The notes under the pieces were generated by a model. It saw nothing but the letters and a program-made list of their open reading frames with translations. It was not told the origin of the DNA and ran no database searches. This document shows positions 23,838 through 32,831 of a DNA stretch of 64,000 bases, in pieces. Source of the DNA: JANYGA01 sp031420415. Its GTDB lineage: Bacteria; Vulcanimicrobiota; Vulcanimicrobiia; Vulcanimicrobiales; Vulcanimicrobiaceae. Where the stretch lies: contig JANOMT010000018.1 in assembly GCA_031420415.1 (NCBI GenBank), positions 1 through 64,000 on the forward strand. Reading direction: 5' to 3'. The stretch's first letter is position 1. The number at the start of each line of letters is the position of its first letter. Made by a program: the position numbers and the translations under genes.

Positions 23838-24199
23838 AGGAGAAGCCGTAGCCCCTTATAGCGTGGCTTGATTCGACATTCGTGAGGGCGGGTGGAATCA
23901 AGAACAATTGTGGAAGTTCCGGGCCGTTCTTGCCGTTCTTGAGAAGGTCCCGCGGTTCGCTACCTGCTGCGGTGATGGTTTGACACGGCGCACATCGCCT
24001 TATAAAGCCCGCTCGACGCTCGCCTAGCGCCCGGCTGGACTTCCGACCCATTTTCCGGTAAGCTTCGACTTCGCGATTCCAAGGGCGCTCGTGCGCTCGA
24101 AAATCCGGGTTTCTCCGGTCGTGGTGCTTGTCGCCACGTATGTAGGGCTGTCGCACACTCGTGTGCGCAGCCGTCTCCACCTACATCGACAGGACGGAT
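23838..24199. other. Intergenic region with a likely promoter for the ribosomal-protein operon
   Basis: No gene seen in 362 bp. TTGACA at 23980-23985 and TATAAA at 24001-24006 form good promoter hexamers on the plus strand, though the 15-bp spacing is short. A transcript from here would have a leader of nearly 190 nt before rpsR, long enough for control by a ribosomal protein, but no known leader motif was recognised. Confidence 0.45.
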
Positions 24200-24460
24200 A
24201 TGGCTAGTACTTCCACATCGAAAAAACGCAACGCCGCCAAAAAAGAGCGACGTCCCAAACGCAAGATCTGTAACTTTTGCGCCGACAAACAGCCCGAAAT
24301 CAATTACAAAGATGTCACGCGGTTGCGTAAATACATTTCGGAGCGCGGGAAAATTTTGCCGCGCCGCATCAGCGGGAACTGCGCCAAGCATCAGCGCCTG
24401 CTCACCGTCGCGGTCAAACGCGCACGCGTCATTGCCTTCTTACCCTTCGTCGCGGACTAG
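24200..24460 (+). CDS. rpsR: 30S ribosomal protein bS18
   Basis: 86 residues with a basic N-terminal tail (MASTSTSKKRNAAKK), the KICNFCADKQPEINYKDV region with the paired Cys of the zinc-ribbon type, and the conserved core LRKYISERGKILPRRISG then KHQRLLTVAVKRAR. The ATG at 24200 follows AGGACGG; an upstream frame start would add 13 unlike residues. It heads rpsR-rplI-lonC-dnaB. bS6 and ssb, which often precede rpsR, are not adjacent. Confidence 0.97.
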   Translation: MASTSTSKKRNAAKKERRPKRKICNFCADKQPEINYKDVTRLRKYISERGKILPRRISGNCAKHQRLLTVAVKRARVIAFLPFVAD

Positions 24461-24463
24461 ATC

Positions 24464-24916
24464 ATGAAGATCATTTTGATGAGCGATGTAAAATCGCTCG
24501 GCACGACCGGCACCGTTCTCGAAGTCGCCGACGGCTATGCTCGCAACTTCTTGCTCCCACGTGGCCTCGCAGCCGAAGCCTCCAAAGGCTCGCTCGCGCT
24601 TCTCGAACAGCAGCGGAAAGCCAAAGCCCGGCGCGATGCCGAGGCGGTCGCGATGTCGGAGGCGCTCGGCAAGCAACTCGAAGGCTTACAAGTCACCGTT
24701 CCAGCGAAAGCCGGCGGCAACGGCAAACTCTTCGGCGCGGTCACGAATGCGAATGTTGCCGATGCGATTCACGCGGCGCTCGGGGTCGAGATCGATCGCC
24801 ACAAGATCGAGGTTCCCGATAACATCAAGTCGCTCGGAAGCTATCCCGTCGAGATCCGACTCGGTAAGAACATCGTGGCGAAGACCACGGTGAAAGTTAT
24901 CGCCTCGACCACCTAA
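24464..24916 (+). CDS. rplI: 50S ribosomal protein bL9
   Basis: 150 residues, full length. The N-terminal RNA-binding domain (MKIILMSDVKSLGTTGTVLE, then GYARNFLLPRGLA) is joined by the long central helix (LLEQQRKAKARRDAEAVAMS) to the C-terminal domain (KLFGAVTNANVADAI and on). It starts three bases after the rpsR stop, so the two are co-translated in the usual order. Confidence 0.97.
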   Translation: MKIILMSDVKSLGTTGTVLEVADGYARNFLLPRGLAAEASKGSLALLEQQRKAKARRDAEAVAMSEALGKQLEGLQVTVPAKAGGNGKLFGAVTNANVADAIHAALGVEIDRHKIEVPDNIKSLGSYPVEIRLGKNIVAKTTVKVIASTT

Positions 24917-24924
24917 AGGCAGCA

Positions 24925-26868
24925 ATGGCCGTCGGCACGGATCTCGCGAATCTCGCTCGTTTCCGCCGAAAGTTCGGCGGAGACGACGGCATGCGCCGAT
25001 ACGTGGCGGCACTCTACGAGCTACTTGCGGATACGATCGGCTCGGATAAGCTGGTCTTACGAGCGGGGAAACTCGACGCACTCAAACTCATGCGCTCGAG
25101 CGTGCTCGCCGAGCGCATCTTGGCATTGCAGCGGCTCGTCTTCGAGGATCCCACGCTCGACCGCGTGCCACAGCCGGCGAAATTCGGCGATGTGATTGCG
25201 GAGGTCGAAGACGGCCTTGCCGATCTCGTCGCGCAGCGAACGCTCGAAGAGAAGATCGAAACGAAAGTGAATATCAAGATGGCCGAGCGTCATCTCGATT
25301 ATCTCAAAGATCTCAAGCTCGAGGCGATTCGGGACGACGCCGGCCCCGAGACGCCGGCGACCGAGAAGAAGCTCCGCGATCTCGTCGCACTCGACGAGCG
25401 CAAACTCTCTGCGAGCGCGCTCGCGCTCGTGCGCCCGAGCGTGCTCGCCGACGTGGTCGGACAAAAAGCCGCAATCGCATCGTTGCTCGCGAAGATTTCG
25501 TCGCCGTTTCCGCAGCATGTCATTCTCTACGGACCACCAGGTGTGGGAAAAACGACGGTCGCTCGCCTCGCGCTCGAAGTTGCGAAAAAGCGCGATTACA
25601 CGCCGTTTGCCGCCGACGCACCCTTCGTCGAGGCGAGCGGGGCGACGCTACGTTGGGATCCGCGTGAGACGACGAATCCCCTACTCGGCAGCGTGCACGA
25701 CCCGATCTATCAGGGCTCGCGGCGCGAGTTTGCCGAGGGCGGCATTCCCGAACCGAAGCTCGGGCTCGTGACCAAAGCGCACGGCGGCGTGCTCTTCATC
25801 GACGAGATCGGTGAGATGGATGCCGTGCTCCAAACGAAGCTGCTGAAGGTTCTCGAAGACAAGCGATTTTCGTTCGAATCGTCGTATTACGACGAGAGCG
25901 ATCCGAGCGTGCCCGCATATGTGAAGAAACTCTTCAACGATGGGGCACCTGCCGATTTCGTGATGATCGGCGCGACGACGCGCGATCCGAGCGAAATCGA
26001 TGCGGCAATCCGCTCGCGTTGCGCCGAAGTCTTCTTCGAACCGCTCACCGAAACACAAGTACGCGACATCGTGACGGGTGCGGCGAAACGTTTGAGCGTT
26101 AAACTCGCGCCGCGCGTTGCCGAACTCGTTGCATCCTATACGATGGAAGGGCGCAAAGCCGTGCAGATTCTCAGCGACGCCCACGGTCACGCGCTCTTTC
26201 GCGCGCAGCAGCGTCCGTCGCGCGCGGCTCGTGCGGCGGCGACGATCGTCGAAGACGACGTCACGACCGTCGTGCAAGCGGGTCGGCTCGTACCGCACAC
26301 GCCCGTGCGCGCGAAGCGCGGGCGCGAGATCGGCAAAGCCCTCGGTCTCGGCGTCGCGCATCACGTCGGTAGCATCATCGAAATCGAAGCGATCGCTTTT
26401 GCCGCGCGTGAAGCGCGCAAGGGGACGATCCGCTTCAACGACACTGCGGGCTCGATGGCCAAGGATAGTGTTTTCAACGCAAGTTCGGTCGTGCGTGCCG
26501 TGGCGGGTGTCGATCCGCAAGATTACGACGTGCACGTCAACGTGGTCGGCGGCGGGAATATCGATGGCCCCTCAGCGGGGCTCGCCGTCTTTTTGGCGCT
26601 CTATTCCGCGATCACGAAGACGCCGCTTCCCCGCGATGTCGCGATTACGGGCGAGCTCTCGATTGCGGGCAACGTGCGTGCTGTCGGTGGGATCGTCGAG
26701 AAAATGTACGCAGCGCGCCAAGCGGGGATGCGGCTCGCGATCGTGCCGCGCGAAAACGAACGCGACGTCGATCGAACGCTCGGCGATATGGAAATCGTGA
26801 CGGTTCGCAACGTGCGCGAAGCCTTCGATGCCCTCGAGCTCGCGCGTCCGCGTCGGAGCACGCGCTAA
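24925..26868 (+). CDS. lonC: LonC-type ATP-dependent protease
   Basis: A 647-residue Lon-family protease without the long Lon N-domain. A helical N-terminal part is followed by the AAA+ module: Walker A ILYGPPGVGKTTVA (about residues 200-213), an insertion, Walker B GGVLFIDEIGEMD, and sensor IGATTRDPSEIDAAIRSRC. The C-terminal protease domain has the Ser in DGPSAGLAVFLAL and the Lys in NVRAVGGIVEKMYAA, the Lon dyad. The AAA+ insertion and overall plan match the LonC subfamily. It sits between rplI and dnaB with gaps of 8 and 0 bp, so it is made with ribosomal and replication proteins. Confidence 0.85.
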   Translation: MAVGTDLANLARFRRKFGGDDGMRRYVAALYELLADTIGSDKLVLRAGKLDALKLMRSSVLAERILALQRLVFEDPTLDRVPQPAKFGDVIAEVEDGLADLVAQRTLEEKIETKVNIKMAERHLDYLKDLKLEAIRDDAGPETPATEKKLRDLVALDERKLSASALALVRPSVLADVVGQKAAIASLLAKISSPFPQHVILYGPPGVGKTTVARLALEVAKKRDYTPFAADAPFVEASGATLRWDPRETTNPLLGSVHDPIYQGSRREFAEGGIPEPKLGLVTKAHGGVLFIDEIGEMDAVLQTKLLKVLEDKRFSFESSYYDESDPSVPAYVKKLFNDGAPADFVMIGATTRDPSEIDAAIRSRCAEVFFEPLTETQVRDIVTGAAKRLSVKLAPRVAELVASYTMEGRKAVQILSDAHGHALFRAQQRPSRAARAAATIVEDDVTTVVQAGRLVPHTPVRAKRGREIGKALGLGVAHHVGSIIEIEAIAFAAREARKGTIRFNDTAGSMAKDSVFNASSVVRAVAGVDPQDYDVHVNVVGGGNIDGPSAGLAVFLALYSAITKTPLPRDVAITGELSIAGNVRAVGGIVEKMYAARQAGMRLAIVPRENERDVDRTLGDMEIVTVRNVREAFDALELARPRRSTR

Positions 26869-28242
26869 ATGGCGATCGCGGCAACGGGGTACGGTCAGGT
26901 CGATCGTATACCACCGAATAATCTCGAAGCCGAGATGGCGGTGATCGGATCGATCCTCGTCGATCGCGAGATGATGTCCGGTGTGAGTGAGATTCTCTCC
27001 CCGCCGGATTTTTACGCGCACGTTCACGAGACGATTTTCCTCGCACTCGTGAACCTATACGAACGCGGCGAACCTCTCGATAAAATCACGCTGGCCGAAG
27101 AATTACGGCGCAAATCACTGCTCGAAAACGTCGGCGGGTTACCGTATCTCAATTCGCTCATGGATACGGTGCCGACGGCCGCGTCGGCTGAGTATTACGC
27201 GCACATCGTACGCGAGAAGTCGAGTTTGCGCGGCCTGATCCACGCGGGTACCGAGATCACGAAAATCGGCTTCGAAAACGAAGAGGACGTGGAAGGCGCG
27301 CTCGATCGCAGCGAACAGATCGTCTACGACGTCGGCCGCAAGCAGAATCGTTCCGAGTTCTCGCCGATCAATAAGCTGCTCAAAGGCGCGTTCGAACAGA
27401 TCGATCGCGCGTATCATAACCGCGGCGATCGGACCGGACTCACCTCGGGCTTCAAGGATATCGACGAATATACGGCCGGTTTCCAACCGGGAAACTTCGT
27501 CATTCTCGCGGCGCGCCCGGCGATGGGGAAGACCTCGATGGCACTCACGATGGCCGCCGCCGTCGCGAAGGACGAACAGCGACCCGTCGCATTCTTCTCC
27601 CTCGAAATGACGAACGAGGAGCTCGTCACGCGTTTGCTCTGCGCCGAGTCGCGAATTAACTCGATGAATCTCAAGCGCGGTAATATTCGCGACCCCGAGT
27701 GGGAGAAAATCTCCAGCGGCATGAGCGCGCTCTCGCAGTTGCCGATCTACATCGACGATTCGGGGACGGTGACGGTCACCGAAATCCGTAGTCGTTGTCG
27801 GCGTTTGCAAGCGGGCGACGGTCTCGCGGCCGTCTTCATCGATTACTTGCAGCTCGTGCGCCCCTCGACGTCGTCGCGACCACAAAATCGCAACGACGAA
27901 CTCTCGGAGATTTGCCGCACGCTCAAGGCGACGGCCAAAGATCTGCAGATCCCGATCTTCGCCCTCGCGCAACTCAACCGCGGCGTCGAGTCCCGCAACG
28001 ATAAACGGCCGATGCTTTCGGATCTGCGCGACTCCGGCGCGATCGAGCAAGAGGCCGACATGGTCACGTTCTTGTACCGCGATGCGTACTACAATCCCGA
28101 GAGTGCCCCCGAACCCGATCTAACCGAGTTCATCATCGCGAAGAGCCGGAGCGGCCCGACGGGAACGGTGAAGTTGCGCTTCCTCAAAGAGCACACGCTC
28201 TTCGTACCCTACGGCGAAGGCGCGCATTATTCCGGACCGTGA
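26869..28242 (+). CDS. dnaB: Replicative DNA helicase DnaB
   Basis: A 457-residue hexameric helicase. The N-terminal domain starts at RIPPNNLEAEMAVIGSILVD; the RecA-like domain has GFQPGNFVILAARPAMGKTS (Walker A, about residue 220), FSLEMTNEELVTRLL, FIDYLQLV (Walker B), and the C-terminal SDLRDSGAIEQEADMVTFLY and IAKSRSGPTGTV. No intein is present. It begins directly after the lonC stop, with no intergenic base. Confidence 0.97.
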   Translation: MAIAATGYGQVDRIPPNNLEAEMAVIGSILVDREMMSGVSEILSPPDFYAHVHETIFLALVNLYERGEPLDKITLAEELRRKSLLENVGGLPYLNSLMDTVPTAASAEYYAHIVREKSSLRGLIHAGTEITKIGFENEEDVEGALDRSEQIVYDVGRKQNRSEFSPINKLLKGAFEQIDRAYHNRGDRTGLTSGFKDIDEYTAGFQPGNFVILAARPAMGKTSMALTMAAAVAKDEQRPVAFFSLEMTNEELVTRLLCAESRINSMNLKRGNIRDPEWEKISSGMSALSQLPIYIDDSGTVTVTEIRSRCRRLQAGDGLAAVFIDYLQLVRPSTSSRPQNRNDELSEICRTLKATAKDLQIPIFALAQLNRGVESRNDKRPMLSDLRDSGAIEQEADMVTFLYRDAYYNPESAPEPDLTEFIIAKSRSGPTGTVKLRFLKEHTLFVPYGEGAHYSGP

Positions 28243-28270
28243 TGTCGAGACTGCCGGCGACGCAGAATCG

Positions 28271-28528
28271 GTGCGTGCCGAGGGGGGATCGGCGACCTAC
28301 GTGCTCGATGGGTCGTCACTCTTCATAAGCGCGCTCGAAGGCGATCGCGCGTCGTACGCGGCGCTCGTGCGCGAACTCAATGCGATCGCGGTCGGTCGGT
28401 TTGCCGCCGTCTTGGTGGCGCGTTTTTCGTCCGGTGACGAGCGTATCGATGTGCTTCGCGCCCTCGGGTTTTTCGACGACGTCGATACCTTCGATGGGGA
28501 CGTCTCGCTCGTCCGCGACGTACGATGA
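28271..28528 (+). CDS. Hypothetical small protein downstream of dnaB
   Basis: 85 residues from the GTG at 28271; the open frame extends a little further upstream, so the true start is uncertain. The sequence ATYVLDGSSLFISALEGDRA then ARFSSGDERIDVLRALGFFD has the feel of an alpha/beta domain fragment with an acetyltransferase-like last strand, but there is no reliable match. It follows dnaB by 28 bp and may be the tail gene of that operon. Confidence 0.45.
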   Translation: MRAEGGSATYVLDGSSLFISALEGDRASYAALVRELNAIAVGRFAAVLVARFSSGDERIDVLRALGFFDDVDTFDGDVSLVRDVR

Positions 28529-28640
28529 TGGAGAGCTTGGATCGCGTACGAGCGGTTCGCGGCTCGCGTGAGAAAAGAGCCGCTTCCCGCCCAACGCCGA
28601 ACGTCTGTTACGTGAAGACCCGCGATCGAAGGAGTGCCGC

Positions 28641-28904
28641 ATGAGCGACCACCGCCACAAGACGCCGCTGCGTGGAACGAAGGCGACGCCCCATCCCAAA
28701 CCCGGCGAAGCAAATTATACGGCGATGAACTATCAGTATGCGGGACACGTCGGACACATCCATGAGGTCGTGGAGATCGGTGGCCGTCAGCTCGCGAAGG
28801 TTGGGTTCGACGATCGGAAGATCGTGTATTACCTTCTCGACGATCTCGAACTCGACGACAGTGCGAAAAAAGGAACGTTCCACGACGTTCCAGAGACAAC
28901 ATAG
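28641..28904 (+). CDS. Hypothetical small soluble protein
   Basis: 87 residues with a good ribosome site (AAGGAG). A basic/Pro-rich N-terminus (HKTPLRGTKATPHPKPGEAN) precedes a compact beta-like core: GHIHEVVEIGGRQLAKVGFD then DRKIVYYLLDDLELDD. It could be a small OB/SH3-like domain; no family recognised. It ends just before the terminator of the convergent receptor gene. Confidence 0.6.
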   Translation: MSDHRHKTPLRGTKATPHPKPGEANYTAMNYQYAGHVGHIHEVVEIGGRQLAKVGFDDRKIVYYLLDDLELDDSAKKGTFHDVPETT

Positions 28905-28930
28905 AAAAAACGGTGCGGACCGAAGTCCGC
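28905..28930 (-). terminator. Terminator of the TonB-dependent receptor gene
   Basis: On the minus strand GCGGAC-TTCG-GTCCGC (28930 down to 28915) is a perfect 6-bp stem with a UUCG tetraloop, followed after four bases by TTTTTT (28910-28905). It lies 13 bp past the receptor stop codon. Confidence 0.85.
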
Positions 28931-28942
28931 CCGTCGTGCGAA

Positions 28943-31729
28943 TTACTTCGTTGAGAGCGTGTAGGTAAAATCGACCTGACGGTTCGGTAATCCGAAGCGT
29001 TCCTGCGCTCTGGGTTGACCCGCGGCGTAGGTGTTGGTTGCCAGCGGCACGCCGACATTTTCGAGACCCTGATAGAACGCTTGACTACTGAATAGATTGT
29101 TGACGGCGATCCCGAGGCGACCGGGGCCGACGGGGCCGGCAATCACGAAATCGGCGAAACCGTACGGTCCGAGATTTTTCGTGTTGTTATCGGAGATGTG
29201 GTGGTACGCGATTCGAACGTTCGCGTTGTGTACGAACTCGTAGTTGAGGCCGAGGTTGTACTGATGCAATGGCACGTTGGGTAGTTGCGAACCTTGGATG
29301 AGGGTCGACTGCCGCACCAGCAGCGAGACGGGCGCGCTTACGAGTTGCACCGCATCGATGCCGTAGTCGTAGTCGAGGGCGACGCGACGTATGAGGCGTT
29401 GACGTCCGGAGACTTCGAGGCCTTGGGCGCGAACGTGACCTAAATTTACGGGCGCTGAAATGCCGAGGCCCGTGTTCGTATCGAAGGTCTGGCCGCAGAT
29501 ACCGCGCACGACGGCCTGTACTTGCGCGAGGTATGACGGATTGATAAAGCCGGTTCCGGTGATCGAAAGCGGCGACGTCGCGCTATAGATTTTATCGAAG
29601 ACATTCGTCGTATAGAACGTCGCCTGTACGTTCGAATCGCGGCCGAACCGGTGGCCGTAGCTCGCTTCGATATCGACGCCGCGTTCGGGACGAAGGAACG
29701 AACCGCCGCCGCCCGAGCCGATCGCGATCGGACTATTCGTTGCGATGGAGCACGATCCGCCGGGAGCGTTGGTCACGTTTCCGGCGAAAGCGCCCGTCGA
29801 GCTCTGAGTAAACGGCGCGCTAATCGCAGCGAGATAGGGCTGCGTGCTCGAAACGCCTGCACTCGCGCGGAAGACATCGTTCTTAAGCGTGTAAACGGCC
29901 GCAACGCGTGGATCGACGAACGACGTGTTCGTCTCGCCCGCGTTCTTCACGAAAACGTTGGCGTAGAGCGTTAGTGGGATCGACGGCACCTTGTACGCAT
30001 CGCGCACGAAGCCCGCGAAGTCGCTCTTGCTCGATGCAGTAATCACGATCGGCCCGGGGCTGCTGTAATCGGTGTAGTTTGCGTTGTTGTACGAAAATCC
30101 GAGGCCGAGCGTATTGGCGGGTGAGGTGAACGACGTCGCGAGCGTGAGACCGCTATTGACGACACCTTCGTAATACGAATAGGGATTGTCGCCGGGCGCC
30201 GCGATAAACGGCAGCTGTTGATCGCGATCGTAGTGATGCGTGTAGTTGTCGACGTAGCCATCGATGTACGTCTCTTGGTTGCCATTCGTCTGCGTGATCT
30301 TTGCGTGGTAGTCTTGCAAATTAAACGTCTGGAACGCTGGGCCCGCGCCATTGAGGCCGGAGGAGTTCGCGGCATACTGCTGCGGCGTCACGCACGCGGT
30401 ACGGACCCCATTTTGAACGAGGCCGATCGTGTTTTGCGTATAGGTGCCGGAAGGGACGCCGTTGCCATTGGTCAGCGGCGCGTAACCCTGGGGGCACGTG
30501 ATATTGCCGCCGACATCGGCGATCGACATCTGCGGCCCACCCGCGACGGCGTAGCTGTTGGGTGCCGAGGCCGTCGCGATGGCGGAAGCCAGGGCCTGAT
30601 CGTACGGAAGAAAATCGAGGTCGCCGTTGCCGGTCTTATCGTCGTAGAACGATTCCGTCAACGCCGAGATGAGCCCGGTCGTGTTCTTCGCGATCGGGAA
30701 CGTGAGTTTTCCGAGCAACGTGTGTGTGGTGGTCGCGGTGTCGACTTGGTAGAAGCCGTTGTTCCGAAACGCGTCGGTCGCGCCTGGGTCTTGCGCCGCC
30801 GAGTACGCGAAGAGATCGTGGCGATGGTTGACGGGTCCGTTCGTTCCTTGGCCACCGAGGGCGATTGCGTAGCCGATTTTATCGATCGTACCGGTCGTCG
30901 TGAAGATGCTACTCGCCTGACCGAACGTGCCGATCTGCTGTGTGATCGAGGCGCGCGGCGTGCGTGTCGGGTCGATGGTCTGGAAATCGAAAATGCCGCC
31001 GATCGAATTGAGCGGATAGAATTGATCGGCACCCGAGCCGTAGACGGCTTGAACGTTGCGGAAGAGCGGTGCGGGCGAGATGTCTAAATTATACGGATTA
31101 CGCAGGCCATAACCGACGGGATGGCCATCGAGCAATGTCAGCGTTTCGAGATTGCCGATGCCGCGAAAGTTAAGGTACAGGTCGTCTGCGGGTGCGGCCG
31201 TATCACCACTCGCTCCATTGACGACGCCCGGCAGTTCGCGTAAGGCGTCGCCGAGACGATAGAGGCCTTGCTCGGTAACGGCTTCCGCATTCACTTGTTG
31301 GTACAAGACCGAAGCTTTTTGCAACGACGCGGTCGCTCGGACCGACGTCGTGCCGATCGTTCTGAGATTGGTCGAACCTGCGACACGCTGGAGGCTCAGC
31401 GTTACGTTTGCCGTCGTGTCGTCGGTCAGGGTGACGGTCTCGCTCTGCGCGGGCTGATAACCATCGGCGCGCGCGACGAGGGTGTAGAGTCCTGGAGCGA
31501 TCGATGCGAATGAAAAACGTCCGTCGCGATCGGCCGGAACGGTCGAGTTGGCGGGTCCCGTTGCGGTAACGGTTGCGGTCGCGAGCGGAAGCCCGGAGGC
31601 GGCGTCGATGACCGTTCCACTCAAAGGGATCACGGGCGACTGGGCACTCGCTGGAACGACCATCGCGATGGCAAGCGCGAAAACCACGACGGCTCGCACT
31701 GCTGCGACCAAACGTGTAAAGCGATTCAT
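28943..31729 (-). CDS. TonB-dependent receptor with N-terminal carboxypeptidase-regulatory domain
   Basis: A 928-residue outer-membrane receptor. Signal peptide to about residue 29 (cleavage near ASAQS), a beta-sandwich regulatory domain (LSGTVIDAASGLPLATATVT then YTLVARADGYQPAQSETVTL), the plug (LGDALRELPGVVNG, LNFRGIGNLETLTLLDG) and a long barrel ending in a beta strand (QVDFTYTLS). Ligand unknown; such receptors import metal chelates, cobalamin, sugars or peptides. Its leader contains a terminator-like hairpin (31744-31778), suggesting regulation. AGGAG lies five bases before the ATG. A second, shorter receptor is at 57218. Confidence 0.92.
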   Translation of the reverse strand: MNRFTRLVAAVRAVVVFALAIAMVVPASAQSPVIPLSGTVIDAASGLPLATATVTATGPANSTVPADRDGRFSFASIAPGLYTLVARADGYQPAQSETVTLTDDTTANVTLSLQRVAGSTNLRTIGTTSVRATASLQKASVLYQQVNAEAVTEQGLYRLGDALRELPGVVNGASGDTAAPADDLYLNFRGIGNLETLTLLDGHPVGYGLRNPYNLDISPAPLFRNVQAVYGSGADQFYPLNSIGGIFDFQTIDPTRTPRASITQQIGTFGQASSIFTTTGTIDKIGYAIALGGQGTNGPVNHRHDLFAYSAAQDPGATDAFRNNGFYQVDTATTTHTLLGKLTFPIAKNTTGLISALTESFYDDKTGNGDLDFLPYDQALASAIATASAPNSYAVAGGPQMSIADVGGNITCPQGYAPLTNGNGVPSGTYTQNTIGLVQNGVRTACVTPQQYAANSSGLNGAGPAFQTFNLQDYHAKITQTNGNQETYIDGYVDNYTHHYDRDQQLPFIAAPGDNPYSYYEGVVNSGLTLATSFTSPANTLGLGFSYNNANYTDYSSPGPIVITASSKSDFAGFVRDAYKVPSIPLTLYANVFVKNAGETNTSFVDPRVAAVYTLKNDVFRASAGVSSTQPYLAAISAPFTQSSTGAFAGNVTNAPGGSCSIATNSPIAIGSGGGGSFLRPERGVDIEASYGHRFGRDSNVQATFYTTNVFDKIYSATSPLSITGTGFINPSYLAQVQAVVRGICGQTFDTNTGLGISAPVNLGHVRAQGLEVSGRQRLIRRVALDYDYGIDAVQLVSAPVSLLVRQSTLIQGSQLPNVPLHQYNLGLNYEFVHNANVRIAYHHISDNNTKNLGPYGFADFVIAGPVGPGRLGIAVNNLFSSQAFYQGLENVGVPLATNTYAAGQPRAQERFGLPNRQVDFTYTLSTK

Positions 31730-31743
31730 TATGCTCCTAAAGC

Positions 31744-31778
31744 AAAAAAAGGAAGACGGACGAAGCAGATCGTCCGTC
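31744..31778 (-). terminator. Terminator-like hairpin in the receptor leader (possible attenuator)
   Basis: On the minus strand GACGGACGA (31778-31770) pairs perfectly with TCGTCCGTC (31763-31755) across a 6-nt loop, followed by TTCC and a run of seven T (31750-31744). The run ends 14 bp before the receptor ATG, with its AGGAG in between. A complete intrinsic terminator directly ahead of a start codon, with no gene upstream on that strand, is the layout of a transcription attenuator. Confidence 0.6.
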
Positions 31779-31895
31779 GTGCATTGGGATACCTCACGAT
31801 ATGCCGAACTGACTAAGGCGAGATTACGACCGTATTAAGCAAAAAAACGGGAAATTTAATATCTCGTTGATTCCGAAAAATTCCGCAAGGACTCG

Positions 31896-32831
31896 ATGCG
31901 TTCCGCGCGCCATATGCGACGCATGCCTCTCTTGCCAGTCGCGCCACCCCAAGCCGTTCCTATTTTCAGCGGCTTCGATTACGTCACCGTCGACGTTGAG
32001 CGTCGTCGCGTCTATGCCGCGCATACGGGGAGCGAACGTCTTCTAATCCTCGATGCGGATTCCGGAAAAGTGCTCGGTCAAGTTAAAACCGGGTCGCTTC
32101 ACGGTGTCGCGGTCGACCCGATCTCCGGGCACGTTTTTACCGGAAACGGCGCGGATAGTTCGGTATCGGAAGTCGATCCCGTCGCCATGAAAGTCCTCCG
32201 TACGACCGACGTCGGCGGCGCGGTCGACGCGGTCGCCTACGATCCCGCGACGAAGCACGTGTACGCGGATGAAGACGACGGCACGCACATCTACGTTCTG
32301 GATGGCGCGACGATGAAGAGCGTTGGGACGGTCGATCTTCCGGGGCACAAACCCGAGTATCTCGATATCGATCCAGATACGCACGACGTCTTCCAGAATA
32401 TCGCCAATCTTGGCGAATACGTCGTCGTCGATGCGAAGTCGCTTAAAGTCAAACGGACGGTCGTCACGCCCGAAATCACGGGCAATCATCCATTGCAGTA
32501 CGATGCCGCGCTCGGCCACGTGCTCGTCGGCGGCCAAAACGGAACGGTCGCGGCCTACGACCGGACGGGAACGCTCGTCGGTAAGACGGCGATCCAAGCT
32601 CGCGTCGACCAGTGTAGTCTCGATCGTGCGACGCATCTCTTCGCGTGTGCGGGAAGCGGGATGGTTACCGTACTACGCGATAATCCGACGGGCGCGCCGA
32701 CGATCGTCGCGCGAGCGACAGTTCCCGCGGAAGCGCATACGATCGGCCTCGATGCGCGAACGGGTCAGATGTGGATCGTATGGGCGCAGGCCGACGGGGA
32801 TTTCGTTCAGGCCTTTAAGACTTCGCCGTAG
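31896..32831 (+). CDS. YncE/SMP-30-like beta-propeller protein
   Basis: A 311-residue repeat protein. Blades recur every 40-45 residues with the pattern D-P-x-T/S-x-x-V-Y/F (VDPISGHVFTGNGADSSVSE, YDPATKHVYADEDDGTHIYV, IDPDTHDVFQNIANLGEYVV and so on), the style of YncE and 40-residue YVTN propellers. A short basic/hydrophobic N-terminus could serve for export, but no clear signal peptidase site is seen. It is divergent from the TonB receptor, 166 bp away, so the two may be controlled together. The 3' end overlaps the convergent DUF900 gene by 17 bp. Confidence 0.75.
   Translation: MRSARHMRRMPLLPVAPPQAVPIFSGFDYVTVDVERRRVYAAHTGSERLLILDADSGKVLGQVKTGSLHGVAVDPISGHVFTGNGADSSVSEVDPVAMKVLRTTDVGGAVDAVAYDPATKHVYADEDDGTHIYVLDGATMKSVGTVDLPGHKPEYLDIDPDTHDVFQNIANLGEYVVVDAKSLKVKRTVVTPEITGNHPLQYDAALGHVLVGGQNGTVAAYDRTGTLVGKTAIQARVDQCSLDRATHLFACAGSGMVTVLRDNPTGAPTIVARATVPAEAHTIGLDARTGQMWIVWAQADGDFVQAFKTSP

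Noticed and set aside
28915..28930. GCGGAC hairpin as a terminator for the plus-strand small gene ending at 28904
   Set aside because: No T run follows on the plus strand; the T6 tract is on the minus strand, so it serves the receptor gene.
30218..31087. Plus-strand open frame of about 290 codons inside the TonB receptor gene
   Set aside because: Arg-rich mirror frame of a clear receptor gene; no ribosome site or motifs.
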